64,000 nucleotides of DNA from Maribacter sp044594925 (GTDB taxonomy: Bacteria > Bacteroidota > Bacteroidia > Flavobacteriales > Flavobacteriaceae). Location of the stretch: assembly GCF_044594925.1 (NCBI RefSeq), contig NZ_CP138991.1:3844001-3908000 (forward strand), read 5' to 3'. This document shows, piece after piece, positions 53,145-62,379 of this stretch. Every line of letters begins with the position of its first letter. Within the stretch, counting starts at the first letter, position 1. The notes below the pieces were generated by a model, which saw only the letters and a program-made list of their open reading frames with translations, made no database searches and had not been told where the DNA came from. The translations under genes and the position numbers were made by a program.

Positions 53145-53170
53145 ATTGGTTAACCAGATTGGTTTGTTAA
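53145..53170 (-). promoter_or_regulatory. Two-unit 13-bp operator upstream of the GntR gene
   Basis: Units ATTGGTTAACCAG and ATTGGTTTGTTAA are directly adjacent. The first contains the dyad TGGT-TA-ACCA; the second keeps one half. They match the 13-bp units before susC. Confidence 0.75.
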
Positions 53171-53260
53171 AATTAGCCAATTAAATGGGTCTTAAGAAAA
53201 ATATACGAGCTTTAATTCTTTAAAATCGATAGCGAAATCATCTTTGATAGGGCATTTTGA

Positions 53261-53281
53261 CCGGTTCCTATTCAGAACCGG
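53261..53281 (-). terminator. Stem-loop downstream of susD
   Basis: Seven-bp GC-rich arms CCGGTTC / GAACCGG surround a 7-nt loop, 47 nt past the susD stop. The U tract is poor, so this may stabilize the 3' end rather than terminate efficiently. Confidence 0.55.
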
Positions 53282-53327
53282 CTAAATGCTCAAAAAACTA
53301 ACTAAAACAATTTGAAAAACTGACTTT

Positions 53328-54848
53328 TTAGTACCCTGGGTTCTGAGGTTGTAGGTTCGGGTTTCTCGCCAGTTCGTCCGCAAGTATTGGGAACAGGTAG
53401 TCCCTGCCGGGGTCGAAGTTTTCTTTCACCCCTTCTAGACCTGATGCTCCGAACACTTCTGCGCCCAGTTGTCTTCTGGCGATATCGTACCATCTCTTGT
53501 ACTCGAAGGCAAGTTCCCATTTACGTTCTTCCAGGACCATGTCCCTGAAGTCCCCTTGGGACATTCCTCCCGTCACGTCCGCAGGGAAGGCGGAACCGTT
53601 GCCTGCCCTTGCCCTTGCGCGTACCCTGTTCACATAACCCGCCGCCTCTGCGGAACCCGGGCTTGTCTCGTTGAGTGCCTCTGCGGCAATTAACAAAACT
53701 TCTGCGTAACGCATCATCATGTAGTTCTGCTGCGACCCTCTACCGTTACCGGTGGAAGTAACTCCCGTACCACGGGTATATTTTGCGATGTGCGGTCTGT
53801 TCACCGCTCTTCCGGCACCACTTTCCTTGAATACGGTAAAGGGTTGTACCTCACCATCGAAAAGCCCGATGGTATCCAGGCTTACCGCTTTTCTATAATC
53901 CCTTCCGTCCCAGGAATCGTATACGCCCAAGGCCGGTACGCCTACGGACCAACCGCCTCCAAGTCCGTACTGTTGGTCGTCCCTGATACCCGTAAGGGCA
54001 GCTTGGTAGTCCCTACCATCGTCACCGTTACTGGCACCGATAAAATCCAGCACGAAGATAGGTTCGCTGGAACCGTCTATTTTGGTAGCGTCGAACAGGT
54101 CCTGAAAATCGGTTTCCAGACCTAGACCGTAGGCCCCTTCGTTGTCTATGACCCCTTTAGCCTCCGTATAGGCATTGCCGTACTCGCCCATTGTCAAGTA
54201 TACGAGGGCCAAGTAGGAATGCGCTGCGGATTTTGCAGGGATGGATCTTGCCGGTTGCGTATCGGGCAACCATAGTTTAGCGAATTCCAGATCCGAAATG
54301 ATATTGGCGTAGACCTCTGCAGCGGGGGTTTTGCTGATGCTGCTTGCGGCCGCCAGGTCCGTTACCGTTTCAGCAATGTAAGGGATATCCCCGAACTGCC
54401 TTACCAAATGAAAGTAGGCGAAGGCCCTTGCAAAGTACGCCTGGGCCGTAATCGGGTTTTTAATTGCTTCGTCCACATCTACGTCATCGGCACCCGCTAT
54501 GGCCTGGTTGGCAGCGGCAATAATTTGGTAGACCCGTAACCAATATCCATCGATCATACCGTTATCCGCTTGCACGGTAAAAATATCATGGTCTATTCTT
54601 CGCTGTGAGGTGGTAGGGTCACCGAAAGCGACCATATCACTTCGTAACATAAGGGTCAAGGACATTTTCCTTCCCCAAAAATCTTCATGGGTCATGTGGC
54701 CAAAGGCTGCGTTGGCCGCGGTCTGGATATCATTGGTGGATTGGAAAAAACCGTCCGGGGCCAATAGTCCTACCGGTTCTTCCTCCAGGTCGGAGCATCC
54801 CATGATGGCCAATGCGATAAATGCGAATAAAAATTTACAAGTTTTCAT
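53328..54848 (-). CDS. SusD/RagB-family surface glycan-binding lipoprotein
   Basis: The 506-residue protein has a lipoprotein signal ending at Cys18 (IALAIMGCSDLEEEP) and SusD helical-repeat features (FFQSTNDIQTAANAAFGH; MMRYAEVLLIAAEALNETSP; FAYFHLVRQFGDIPY; ERKWELAFEYKRWYDIARR; FPILADELARNPNLQPQNPG). It captures oligo-alginate for the SusC partner. It follows susC by 18 nt. Codon third positions are GC-rich as in susC. Confidence 0.95.
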   Translation of the reverse strand: MKTCKFLFAFIALAIMGCSDLEEEPVGLLAPDGFFQSTNDIQTAANAAFGHMTHEDFWGRKMSLTLMLRSDMVAFGDPTTSQRRIDHDIFTVQADNGMIDGYWLRVYQIIAAANQAIAGADDVDVDEAIKNPITAQAYFARAFAYFHLVRQFGDIPYIAETVTDLAAASSISKTPAAEVYANIISDLEFAKLWLPDTQPARSIPAKSAAHSYLALVYLTMGEYGNAYTEAKGVIDNEGAYGLGLETDFQDLFDATKIDGSSEPIFVLDFIGASNGDDGRDYQAALTGIRDDQQYGLGGGWSVGVPALGVYDSWDGRDYRKAVSLDTIGLFDGEVQPFTVFKESGAGRAVNRPHIAKYTRGTGVTSTGNGRGSQQNYMMMRYAEVLLIAAEALNETSPGSAEAAGYVNRVRARARAGNGSAFPADVTGGMSQGDFRDMVLEERKWELAFEYKRWYDIARRQLGAEVFGASGLEGVKENFDPGRDYLFPILADELARNPNLQPQNPGY

Positions 54849-54866
54849 ACTAATTTTTTTTTGTTT

Positions 54867-57800
54867 TTAAAATTTCAAATTGACACTAAAGTTAACAGAT
54901 CTTACGGTCGGATAGTTACCAAAATCGAAACCGTTCGTTGTGTTGCTCGCCGAACTGTCCTGTCCGACTACACCATAACTCACTTCGGGATCCAATCCGG
55001 AGTAGTTCGTAAAGGTCAACAGGTTCTGTCCGCTGATGGAGAACCTAACGTTGTCCATACCTATTCTATCCGTTACCTCCTGGGGCAGGTTGTAGCCTAG
55101 GGCAAGGTTCTTCAATCGCAGGTAGCTGCCGTCCTCTACGAAACGAGAGGTTATCTGCTTACCTCTTAACCTAGCGCGAGGTATATCGGTATCCGTATTG
55201 GTCGGTGTCCAAGAATCGAGAATGGCCGTAGTTGCGTTGGAATCCCCGTTGAACAACTGCACATTGGTAAGGTTCATGACATCCCCGCCGAAGGACCCTT
55301 GGAAAAAGATGTTCAGGTCAAAGTTTTTATAGGAGAAGTTATTGGTGATACCCATGGTCCAGTCCGGGTTTGGATCCCCGATTATAGTTTGGTCGTCCGT
55401 GGTGATATCGCCGCTACCGTCCAGGTCGGCGAACAATTGGTCCCCGACATCACTACCGGCAAGTAGCGCCGTACCTTCCGGCAATGCACCTCCTTGGTAA
55501 ACTCCTTTATAGTCGAAGCCCCAGAAAACACCTACCGCTTCGCCTTCCCTTAGCACGTGTGTACGTGGCACGTTGAAATAGCCCGGGGAGGCATCTTGGA
55601 AGATATCCTCACCGTTCAACAAGGTCACGAATTCGTTCCTGTTCCTGGACCAGTTGAAATCGGTCGTCCAACTGAAATTATCGTTACTGATGTTCCTTGT
55701 GTTCAAGGTGACCTCGAATCCTTTGTTGTTGACCTCCCCCACATTTCTTAGACTGGCCGCGGTAAGGAAACCTAAGAACTGTGGTTGGCTCGTATCCTCG
55801 ATGATAAGGTCCTTGGTATCTATGTTATAGTAATCCAAGGAAAGGGAGACCCTGTTGTTGAAGAGCCCCAGGTCCAGACCTAGGTTCGTCTGGAAGGACG
55901 ATTCCCATTTCAGGTCGGGGTTCGCAACTTGGTTGGGCGTTACGTTGATTACCGTAGTACCGTTGATAGGGGTGAACACCGAACCGAAACTGGCCAGGGA
56001 CTGATAAGCTGCGATCGCTTGGTTACCGGTCACACCGTAACTGGCCCTTAGTTTCAAGTTGGATATGGTCTTGTGGTCCTTCAAAAAATTCTCGTTGGAC
56101 ACTTTCCAGCCCAATGCACCGGAAGGGAAGATGGCATACTTTTCGTTTTCCGCAAAGTTGGACGCACCGTCCCTTCTTACTGTTGCCGTAATCAAGTACT
56201 TATCGTCATAATCGTAGTTCAACCTACCGAACTGCGACTGTATCTCCGTTTCCGAGAAGGAGGAAGTAGGGATCAGCTGAACGGCACCCGACTGTAGGTT
56301 GAAATAGGAAAAGGAATCAGAGGTGAATCCCGAAGCACCTGCGGAAAACCGTTCCGTCGATGTTTTCTGATAGGAGTAGCCCGCCAAAAGGTTCAGGTTA
56401 CCTTTACCTATCTCCTTGTTGTAGGTGAGATAGTTCTCGCTCAACAGGCTTGTTCTTTTAAAGTTCTGTACCGTAGCCCTACCTCCGGTACCCGCTCCGG
56501 CGGTCACCACTAAAGTGGATGGTCTGAAAACACCCTCCGTACCGTTGGCGGTACTAAGACCGAAGGTTGTTTTGAAACTAAGGTTTTTGACAATATCGTA
56601 ATCGGCGTATAGGTTGGCCCTGTAATTATCCGTCTTGGTCTCGTTCACACCTTCCGTTGCGACCGCAAAAGGGTTGTCCACGTTATCGCCCACGGAGTTG
56701 ATCGTGTTCACGCCGTTCGCGTCCTGTACCGGTTGGTCCGGCGCGAACCTGAAGAGTAGGGAAATTACATCGTCACCACCTCCGTTGGCCGTTTCACCGG
56801 TCGATTGTGTGGGGACACCGTCCTTGGAGCCCCTGCTCCCGAAAAGGTTGAACCCAAGTTTTAGCTTGTCCGTTACCTGCGCGTCGATATTCGATAAAAA
56901 GGATACGCGCTCGAATTCTGAATTAACCACGACACCTTCTTGCTTAAAGTAAGTGGCGGAAGCATAGAAGTTCACTTTATCGGTACCTCCCGAAAACGCG
57001 AACTGATGGTTCTGTGTACTTCCCGACCTATACAATAGGTCCTGCCAGTCCGTATTGGCCGATCCTTGGGTATAACCGGGATTTATCGCTTGTTGGTAGG
57101 TGGCGAACTGGTCCGCGTTCAACAGGTCCAGCTCGTTGGCCGTGTTCTGTATCGAATAGTTGGTATTGAACTCCACGGACAATTTACCCTTTCTACCCTT
57201 CTTAGTGGTAACAAGTACCACACCGTTGGAACCTCTGGAACCGTATATCGCGGTTGCCGAAGCATCTTTGAGTATCTCGATCGATTCGATGTCGTTGGGC
57301 TGGGGGAACGTGGCACCAACGAAACCGTCCACTACGATCAGTGGAGCACTGCTCGCGTTGATCGAGGTGTTTCCCCTTATCTGGATATTGATGGGTGCAC
57401 CGGGCTCCCCACCATTGTTGGACTGTACCACCACACCGGCGGCACGGCCCTGGATCGCCTGCGCCGCGTCAAGGACCGGAAAGGCGTTCAGCTCTTCGGA
57501 TTTTACCGAGGATACCGAACCGGTGATATCGCTCTTTTTACGGGAACCGTAACCTACCACGACCACCTCGTCCAATTGGGCGGAGTCCTCGGCAAGGGTA
57601 ACGTCGATCCTGGACTGTCCCGTGACCGTTCTGGTGACCGTCGTAAAACCCAAGGAGGAGAATTCCAGTACATCACCTTCCTTGGCCATGATGCTAAAAT
57701 TACCATCGAAATCCGTAGAGGTTCCAGTGGTGGTACCGGATATGACAACGTTGGCCCCGGGGACCGGAACATTGGAATCGTCCGTTACGGTACCGGATAC

Positions 57801-57878
57801 GCTGTACGTATCCTGCGCAAATAATTGTATGTTGACCAGCAACGTTACAATCATTAAAAATTTTAATTTAAATTTCAT
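54867..57878 (-). CDS. SusC/RagA-family TonB-dependent oligosaccharide transporter
   Basis: The 1003-residue protein has a signal peptide, an N-terminal carboxypeptidase-D-like domain (VSGTVTDDSNVPVPGANVVI), a TonB-box-like DEVVVVGYGSRKK and a plug with IQGRAAGVVV and IEILKDASATAIYGSRGSNG. A 22-strand barrel ends in VNFSVNLKF. It imports oligo-alginate with the SusD lipoprotein. The gene is much GC-richer than its surroundings. It is preceded by an 827-nt intergenic region holding the operator array. Confidence 0.96.
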   Translation of the reverse strand: MKFKLKFLMIVTLLVNIQLFAQDTYSVSGTVTDDSNVPVPGANVVISGTTTGTSTDFDGNFSIMAKEGDVLEFSSLGFTTVTRTVTGQSRIDVTLAEDSAQLDEVVVVGYGSRKKSDITGSVSSVKSEELNAFPVLDAAQAIQGRAAGVVVQSNNGGEPGAPINIQIRGNTSINASSAPLIVVDGFVGATFPQPNDIESIEILKDASATAIYGSRGSNGVVLVTTKKGRKGKLSVEFNTNYSIQNTANELDLLNADQFATYQQAINPGYTQGSANTDWQDLLYRSGSTQNHQFAFSGGTDKVNFYASATYFKQEGVVVNSEFERVSFLSNIDAQVTDKLKLGFNLFGSRGSKDGVPTQSTGETANGGGDDVISLLFRFAPDQPVQDANGVNTINSVGDNVDNPFAVATEGVNETKTDNYRANLYADYDIVKNLSFKTTFGLSTANGTEGVFRPSTLVVTAGAGTGGRATVQNFKRTSLLSENYLTYNKEIGKGNLNLLAGYSYQKTSTERFSAGASGFTSDSFSYFNLQSGAVQLIPTSSFSETEIQSQFGRLNYDYDDKYLITATVRRDGASNFAENEKYAIFPSGALGWKVSNENFLKDHKTISNLKLRASYGVTGNQAIAAYQSLASFGSVFTPINGTTVINVTPNQVANPDLKWESSFQTNLGLDLGLFNNRVSLSLDYYNIDTKDLIIEDTSQPQFLGFLTAASLRNVGEVNNKGFEVTLNTRNISNDNFSWTTDFNWSRNRNEFVTLLNGEDIFQDASPGYFNVPRTHVLREGEAVGVFWGFDYKGVYQGGALPEGTALLAGSDVGDQLFADLDGSGDITTDDQTIIGDPNPDWTMGITNNFSYKNFDLNIFFQGSFGGDVMNLTNVQLFNGDSNATTAILDSWTPTNTDTDIPRARLRGKQITSRFVEDGSYLRLKNLALGYNLPQEVTDRIGMDNVRFSISGQNLLTFTNYSGLDPEVSYGVVGQDSSASNTTNGFDFGNYPTVRSVNFSVNLKF

Positions 57879-58129
57879 AAGTGTTTAATTAAGTTAGTAC
57901 TATGTAATTGAGCTTTGTCTTTCTTGACAATAAGTTGAGATTTAAAACTACTATCGTTTTATCATAGCTTTTGAAAACTCCTAATTTTTTGATTGTGCCT
58001 TCTGGATAATTCTACAGAAAGATTTAACTATTGTTTCTTGGTGAAGAAGTAACCATATGATAAAAGGATAGTTTTTACTCGTTCCTTTTTAGATTTATAC
58101 TAAGTTTTCATGATAAGTTTTACTTTTTA

Positions 58130-58168
58130 ATTGGTCAACCATATTGGTTTACCAATTTGGTTGACCAA
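58130..58168 (-). promoter_or_regulatory. Three contiguous 13-bp GntR-type operator units upstream of susC
   Basis: Units ATTGGTCAACCAT, ATTGGTTTACCAA and TTTGGTTGACCAA lie end to end. Each has the dyad TGGT-nn-ACCA, so dyad centres are exactly 13 bp apart. In the third unit the dyad extends to ATTTGGT / ACCAAAT (58155-58170). The FadR-like half-site GGT..ACC fits the GntR regulator encoded downstream. Confidence 0.85.
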
Positions 58169-58173
58169 ATATA
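58166..58173 (-). promoter_or_regulatory. Possible -7 box for the susCD operon
   Basis: On the minus strand TATATTTG matches TAnnTTTG exactly and overlaps the third operator unit. Bound regulator would block initiation. The leader to the susC ATG would be about 280 nt. No -33 TTG is evident. Confidence 0.5.
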
Positions 58174-58309
58174 TGTTATTGATTTGTTAAAAAAAAATTT
58201 ATACTAAATTTTATGATGCGAATTTTAAGGAACCGATAAAATCTTAATATGTAAAATGGGATATTTGTAATTATATAATATTTCTTTGTAAAATCTATTT
58301 TACAATAGT

Positions 58310-58339
58310 CAAACAAAAAAATCCATAAGATCTATGGAT
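58310..58339 (-). terminator. Minus-strand intrinsic terminator after kdgF
   Basis: Arms ATCCATA / TATGGAT with a 5-nt loop at 58321-58339 are followed, on the minus strand, by a T-rich tract (58320 down to 58310). It would stop transcripts coming from the lyase-kdgF genes before susC. Confidence 0.65.
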
Positions 58340-58705
58340 AAAGGAAAAAAATTACCATGTGCTCAGGCAATCTTTCACTTTCTTCCTAGGTCTTATAAGA
58401 ATTACGGACAAAGAATTGTAAACCGCTTAAGGCTTTAACGGTTTGCTGACCAACTTACGTGCATCCCCCTCCTCTTTAAATCTTCAAATAAAGCAGCTTC
58501 TTTTCTATATTATCTGTAAACATCCAACCAATTGGTTTGTCTTATCGGTACTTTAAAATGTAGGTCGGGAGCGCATTATCCAAGACCTATACTTTAAAGA
58601 CTTAGTGAACCCTTTAGACTACTGTTGTTATGGGAATGATTCCCAGTTCAACTTGCTATTCACCTAGTTGGTATTAACTTAAGAATCATTTATTGTTAGG
58701 CCTAA

Positions 58706-59080
58706 CTATGATTTATCGCTAAAATAAGACGGCCCTTCACCGGTCAAAAAATCTTCCCGTACCGGACTAAAGGTGTCAATTAACTCCCCTTCTTCCAGAC
58801 ATACTGCACTATGCAGTAAATTCGGCTCAATATAAACACCATCTCCAGCTTCTACAATTTGTTTTACGCCATCAATTTCAAATTCAAATTTACCGGAGAC
58901 ACAATAGGTGGCTTGTGTGTGAAAATGCTGATGTGGGGCGCCCAATGCGCCTTTATCGAACTTTACACGTACCATCATAATTTGGTTGTCATACCCTAAG
59001 AACTTTCTTGATACTCCTCCACCGAGTACTTCCCAGTCTATGTCCTTTGTTACGATGTATTTTTCGCTGGCTCTATTCAT
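58706..59080 (-). CDS. kdgF: KdgF-type cupin
   Basis: KdgF linearizes the 4,5-unsaturated uronate released by alginate lyases to DEH. The 124-residue single-domain cupin has the metal motif GAPHQHFHTQATYCVSGKFE and the second motif GDGVYIEPNLLHSAV. It starts 18 nt after the PL17 stop and is cotranscribed with it. Confidence 0.92.
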   Translation of the reverse strand: MNRASEKYIVTKDIDWEVLGGGVSRKFLGYDNQIMMVRVKFDKGALGAPHQHFHTQATYCVSGKFEFEIDGVKQIVEAGDGVYIEPNLLHSAVCLEEGELIDTFSPVREDFLTGEGPSYFSDKS

Positions 59081-59098
59081 ATTATTCTGTTTTTGTGA

Positions 59099-61381
59099 TT
59101 ATTGATACGTGTAAGAACCTGTCCAAGTGTAGTCCTTACCACTAATTTTTACGGTATGTGTCGTTGTTTTTAAAACTTTTGTATTTGCTGTTATAAATAA
59201 TTTAGAATTCCCTTTTACGTTAGTGATCAATACAGCCGTATAATCTGCTGTATCTAACACTAGTTTTATTTCTTTGATGTTACTATTGGAATTAATTGCG
59301 GATTCTGTCACTGGACTGTAGCTCCCGTGTGACTCTATAACTGTAACAAAAGTGGTATTCTTTGTGTTTTTTCTGCGTAGCATGAATCCAGCGTCCCTGC
59401 GCAAATTAAACTCTGGGTCATTTGCCCCCAAACGCGTAAAAAGTAATTCATCTGCGTTATCGGTTATGGTGGTGAGGGTGTAAAAGTTTCCGTTGCCTAA
59501 CCATGATAATACTGTACTTTTTGAGGAAGGTGTTCCTTTTCCTTCAAGATATAAATGTTGATATCCATTATCCTCTCCGAGGATGGCTAAAGCAGGAGAT
59601 TCATATTCAAAATTGGCTTTTATTACCTGTCCCATAAAATAGAAAGGAAGATCGTACTGGTTTTCAGTGTTGGAAGTTACTCTCATCATATCCAAAAGGA
59701 AAGGTTTTTCGAAATCCTCATCCTTGATAACGGCCATAGTTCTGTGTATTTCTGTTCCAGGATAAGCATTTTTTTCTTTGGCACTAACCACTTGAACCGC
59801 GGTATCGGAATCGTCATAGAAATGCAAATCGGAATGATGCTGACTGCCTATCTCGTATTTTCCCTGAAAATGAGAAGTCTCGTTCTGAACCAAGGTGTTA
59901 TGTGCTATTGTTTGCTTGGCCCAGGTCTTATTTTCCTTTAGGTAGTTGCCGCCTCCCTTTTGTTCTATATTTACAAAACGTGCCAAACCATAATCTTGTA
60001 AAACCTCATTACCGTCCTCATATAAAGAGTACGATAACTTGTCATAATGTCCGTGACTGGAACCTTGTGCTGCATATTTAAAAACAAGTTCCAGACCTTC
60101 ATTTCTTAATATGCCAACACCACCTTGTTTTCCATCTGGCCCGTCAGTCAGGTTGATGGATTTTTTTTCAAAAGCCTCTTCTTTTCCATCGCGAACGCCT
60201 ATTGCCACAGCCAAACCAGAATCATCCAAAAGTACTTTCCCCTGTTTTTTGGCAATACTTAATAACTGAGGGTCTCGCCCGCCATATTGATATGAGATAT
60301 TTACGGCAGTAACCAAAGCACCGGTGTAATAGGACATGCCTTTCTGACCATCGTTTAGTGGAAAAAAATCACCATCTGCATCCGACAGGTTTAATAGTGC
60401 GTTGATAGATTTAAGCAGTACACCGTCTTTGTACTTAAAGATATTCAGTTCAGGTTTTACGTTATGCAATCCTTCTGCAAAAATTAAAAAAGGGTACATG
60501 GCATAACGCTGATAATACGGACCTTCGTTGTAATATCCTTCAGGAGAAAAAGGTTCCTCTATATTAGCAAGAAAACCTGCTTTGCCGTCCTTGTTTAAGT
60601 AGCCTCCATCATCATCCTTAGCTTTCTTATCTAAATTCACCCCCTTTATACCGTACAGAGCACGGTCAATTAGTTCTTGATCGTTCATCACTAGACCTAT
60701 CATCCCAACCGCAGCATTGCCCCAAGTACTGTGGTTATGTACTCTTTGGTAAAATTGTGGACTGTCAACTGAAATATGATCTGCGAAGGGTCTGAATAAA
60801 TTTTTCTCCAATTTTTTTCGCTCCTTTTTTGTTAAATAATCATAAATGCAATCATATGCCTGACTAACGTAGACCAACCAGTTAGAATCGTTTAAACATT
60901 GCCAGAACAATTTGCCACGAGCGTAAGACCTCGTTTTTGGATGCAAGGGTAAGGTCTTGTACATTTCCTCATATTGCATCAACATATCCTTTACATACTT
61001 TGCATATTTTTCGTCGTCAAGTATTTGATATAGAACGCCTGCTTTTTGAAGTGTAAACCAATTTTGTTTATGACGTGTATGGGTGTATCCGCCAGAATAA
61101 TCTTTTGGAATCGGGGTGTCGATACCAAGGGCAATTTCCGCATCTACCGCTGCTTTTATCGCTGCCAATGATGCGTCGAATAAAGGTATATTCCCTAATT
61201 CGGCACGGATTTTTTCCACACCGGCTTTGGTCAAAATCAATTTAGGATGTTCTTGGGCGTTTCCTTGGTATTGAAAGAGCGTTATGAAAAACGAAATAAG
61301 TAGGATTCGTATGGCTGTATTGGATAGCAAGATTTTATTAGACCAATTATGCATTTTCTTTCTTTTTTGAATATTTTCCAC
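59099..61381 (-). CDS. PL17-family oligoalginate lyase
   Basis: The 760-residue protein has a signal peptide (IRILLISFFITLFQYQGNAQ). Start could be ATG 61381 or the in-frame ATG 61354. An (alpha/alpha) toroid domain contains FYQRVHNHSTWGNAAVG (candidate catalytic Asn216/His217) and GYYNEGPYYQRYAMYPF (candidate catalytic Tyr). A heparinase-II/III-type beta domain follows with GSSHGHYDKLSYSLYEDGNE. It releases unsaturated monouronate exolytically from oligo-alginate. No lipobox is seen, so it is likely periplasmic. Confidence 0.92.
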   Translation of the reverse strand: MENIQKRKKMHNWSNKILLSNTAIRILLISFFITLFQYQGNAQEHPKLILTKAGVEKIRAELGNIPLFDASLAAIKAAVDAEIALGIDTPIPKDYSGGYTHTRHKQNWFTLQKAGVLYQILDDEKYAKYVKDMLMQYEEMYKTLPLHPKTRSYARGKLFWQCLNDSNWLVYVSQAYDCIYDYLTKKERKKLEKNLFRPFADHISVDSPQFYQRVHNHSTWGNAAVGMIGLVMNDQELIDRALYGIKGVNLDKKAKDDDGGYLNKDGKAGFLANIEEPFSPEGYYNEGPYYQRYAMYPFLIFAEGLHNVKPELNIFKYKDGVLLKSINALLNLSDADGDFFPLNDGQKGMSYYTGALVTAVNISYQYGGRDPQLLSIAKKQGKVLLDDSGLAVAIGVRDGKEEAFEKKSINLTDGPDGKQGGVGILRNEGLELVFKYAAQGSSHGHYDKLSYSLYEDGNEVLQDYGLARFVNIEQKGGGNYLKENKTWAKQTIAHNTLVQNETSHFQGKYEIGSQHHSDLHFYDDSDTAVQVVSAKEKNAYPGTEIHRTMAVIKDEDFEKPFLLDMMRVTSNTENQYDLPFYFMGQVIKANFEYESPALAILGEDNGYQHLYLEGKGTPSSKSTVLSWLGNGNFYTLTTITDNADELLFTRLGANDPEFNLRRDAGFMLRRKNTKNTTFVTVIESHGSYSPVTESAINSNSNIKEIKLVLDTADYTAVLITNVKGNSKLFITANTKVLKTTTHTVKISGKDYTWTGSYTYQ

Positions 61382-61427
61382 TTATGGTAACGGTTTAATT
61401 TAATGAACGTTCAAGGACCGTTTTGCA

Positions 61428-62297
61428 TCAATCATTTTTATTGGTACTCGTTGGTTTGTGGGTTTTTAACCATTCTTGACCTTCTTCGGTCAAGAAAAAA
61501 TCCATCCACATATAATTCATTTTTTTGTCTTCGTCCACAGTAACCCAATGGCTAGAGCCAATAGGGATATGTAATAAAGAATACGCTTTTAGTTTGGTAG
61601 AAGCATCGTCTGCATGTACCGTAATATCATTATCGGTAAGTCCTAAAAACAGCTGGTCTAGCATGGGGTGTTCATGTGCCCCAACCGCATCCGGTCCTTT
61701 TGCTTCTACGGTCCCAAGAGCAACACGAGGTACAATATCAGCAGGCAATACCGTTCTACTAACGGTATTGGGGCTTTTAATTTTTTCGGTATACGGTTCC
61801 GTATCTATAAAACGGGTAAAAAATAGGTCCTGTTTGTTTTCCTGCGGAAAGTTCTCAAGGTCTTCAAGGTCTTGCGCAGACAACTTTTTGGTAAACTGTA
61901 AAAAGTGCAATGTTTCACTGTCGGGAACCTGAAATTGTACTTGCTCCATATTGTGCATAGGGATGGCTATAGATTCTGGCGTAACATTTCGTTTGATAGT
62001 ATCAGCAAAAAGAATCCCTTCGCCACTAACAAATAGGAACATATTAACATAACCTTCCTTTAGATATATCGTTTTCTCTGCGGGTCCGAGGTAGGCGATA
62101 TGTTCAATTTTAGTTTCCGCTATCTCACCTTTAAGTAATTCTTCGATAAAGGTATTTTCACCTGTTGGTATTTGCATCTGTAAATTCTGAACAACAATTT
62201 CCGTTTCATTTGAACATGAAACTGTTAGAAGGGCTAAAACAAAATATAATAAAATAGTAGAGCAGATGCTTTTTAAAGGGGTATTTATTTTCGTCAT
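61428..62297 (-). CDS. Bicupin lipoprotein of the alginate locus, unknown function
   Basis: From ATG 62297 (MTKINTPLKSICSTILLYFV) the signal ends in a lipobox ALLTVSC. Two cupin-like halves follow. The second retains a metal motif (GAHEHPMLDQLFLGL ... LLHIPIGSSHWVTV). The first (about residues 70-150) lacks clear His ligands. An upstream in-frame ATG at 62366 adds 23 polar residues that hide the signal and is rejected. It lies between PL6 and PL17. Possible roles are uronate binding or an alternative KdgF-like step. Confidence 0.75.
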   Translation of the reverse strand: MTKINTPLKSICSTILLYFVLALLTVSCSNETEIVVQNLQMQIPTGENTFIEELLKGEIAETKIEHIAYLGPAEKTIYLKEGYVNMFLFVSGEGILFADTIKRNVTPESIAIPMHNMEQVQFQVPDSETLHFLQFTKKLSAQDLEDLENFPQENKQDLFFTRFIDTEPYTEKIKSPNTVSRTVLPADIVPRVALGTVEAKGPDAVGAHEHPMLDQLFLGLTDNDITVHADDASTKLKAYSLLHIPIGSSHWVTVDEDKKMNYMWMDFFLTEEGQEWLKTHKPTSTNKND

Positions 62298-62379
62298 TAA
62301 GGCGCAAGACCAATACCGATAAAGAGTTGATGTTTTATTTTGTGAGAAGTAGTTTTGATTATACATAGGTATATCGTTT

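Larger units (their letters stand above)
57879..58705. other. 827-nt intergenic control region between kdgF and susC
   Basis: No coding sequence is seen. The region holds the operator array and -7 box, a minus-strand terminator, and a distal palindrome AACCAATTGGTT (58526-58537) sharing the operator core. Hairpin-like arms AAACCG / CGGTTT lie at 58420-58444. The rest is AT-rich and unassigned. Confidence 0.7.

Noticed and set aside
57066..57824. A 252-codon open frame on the plus strand opposite susC
   Set aside because: It lies fully antisense to a clear SusC N-terminus. It arises from the GC-rich third positions there and has Gly/Arg/Tyr-rich content without any domain.
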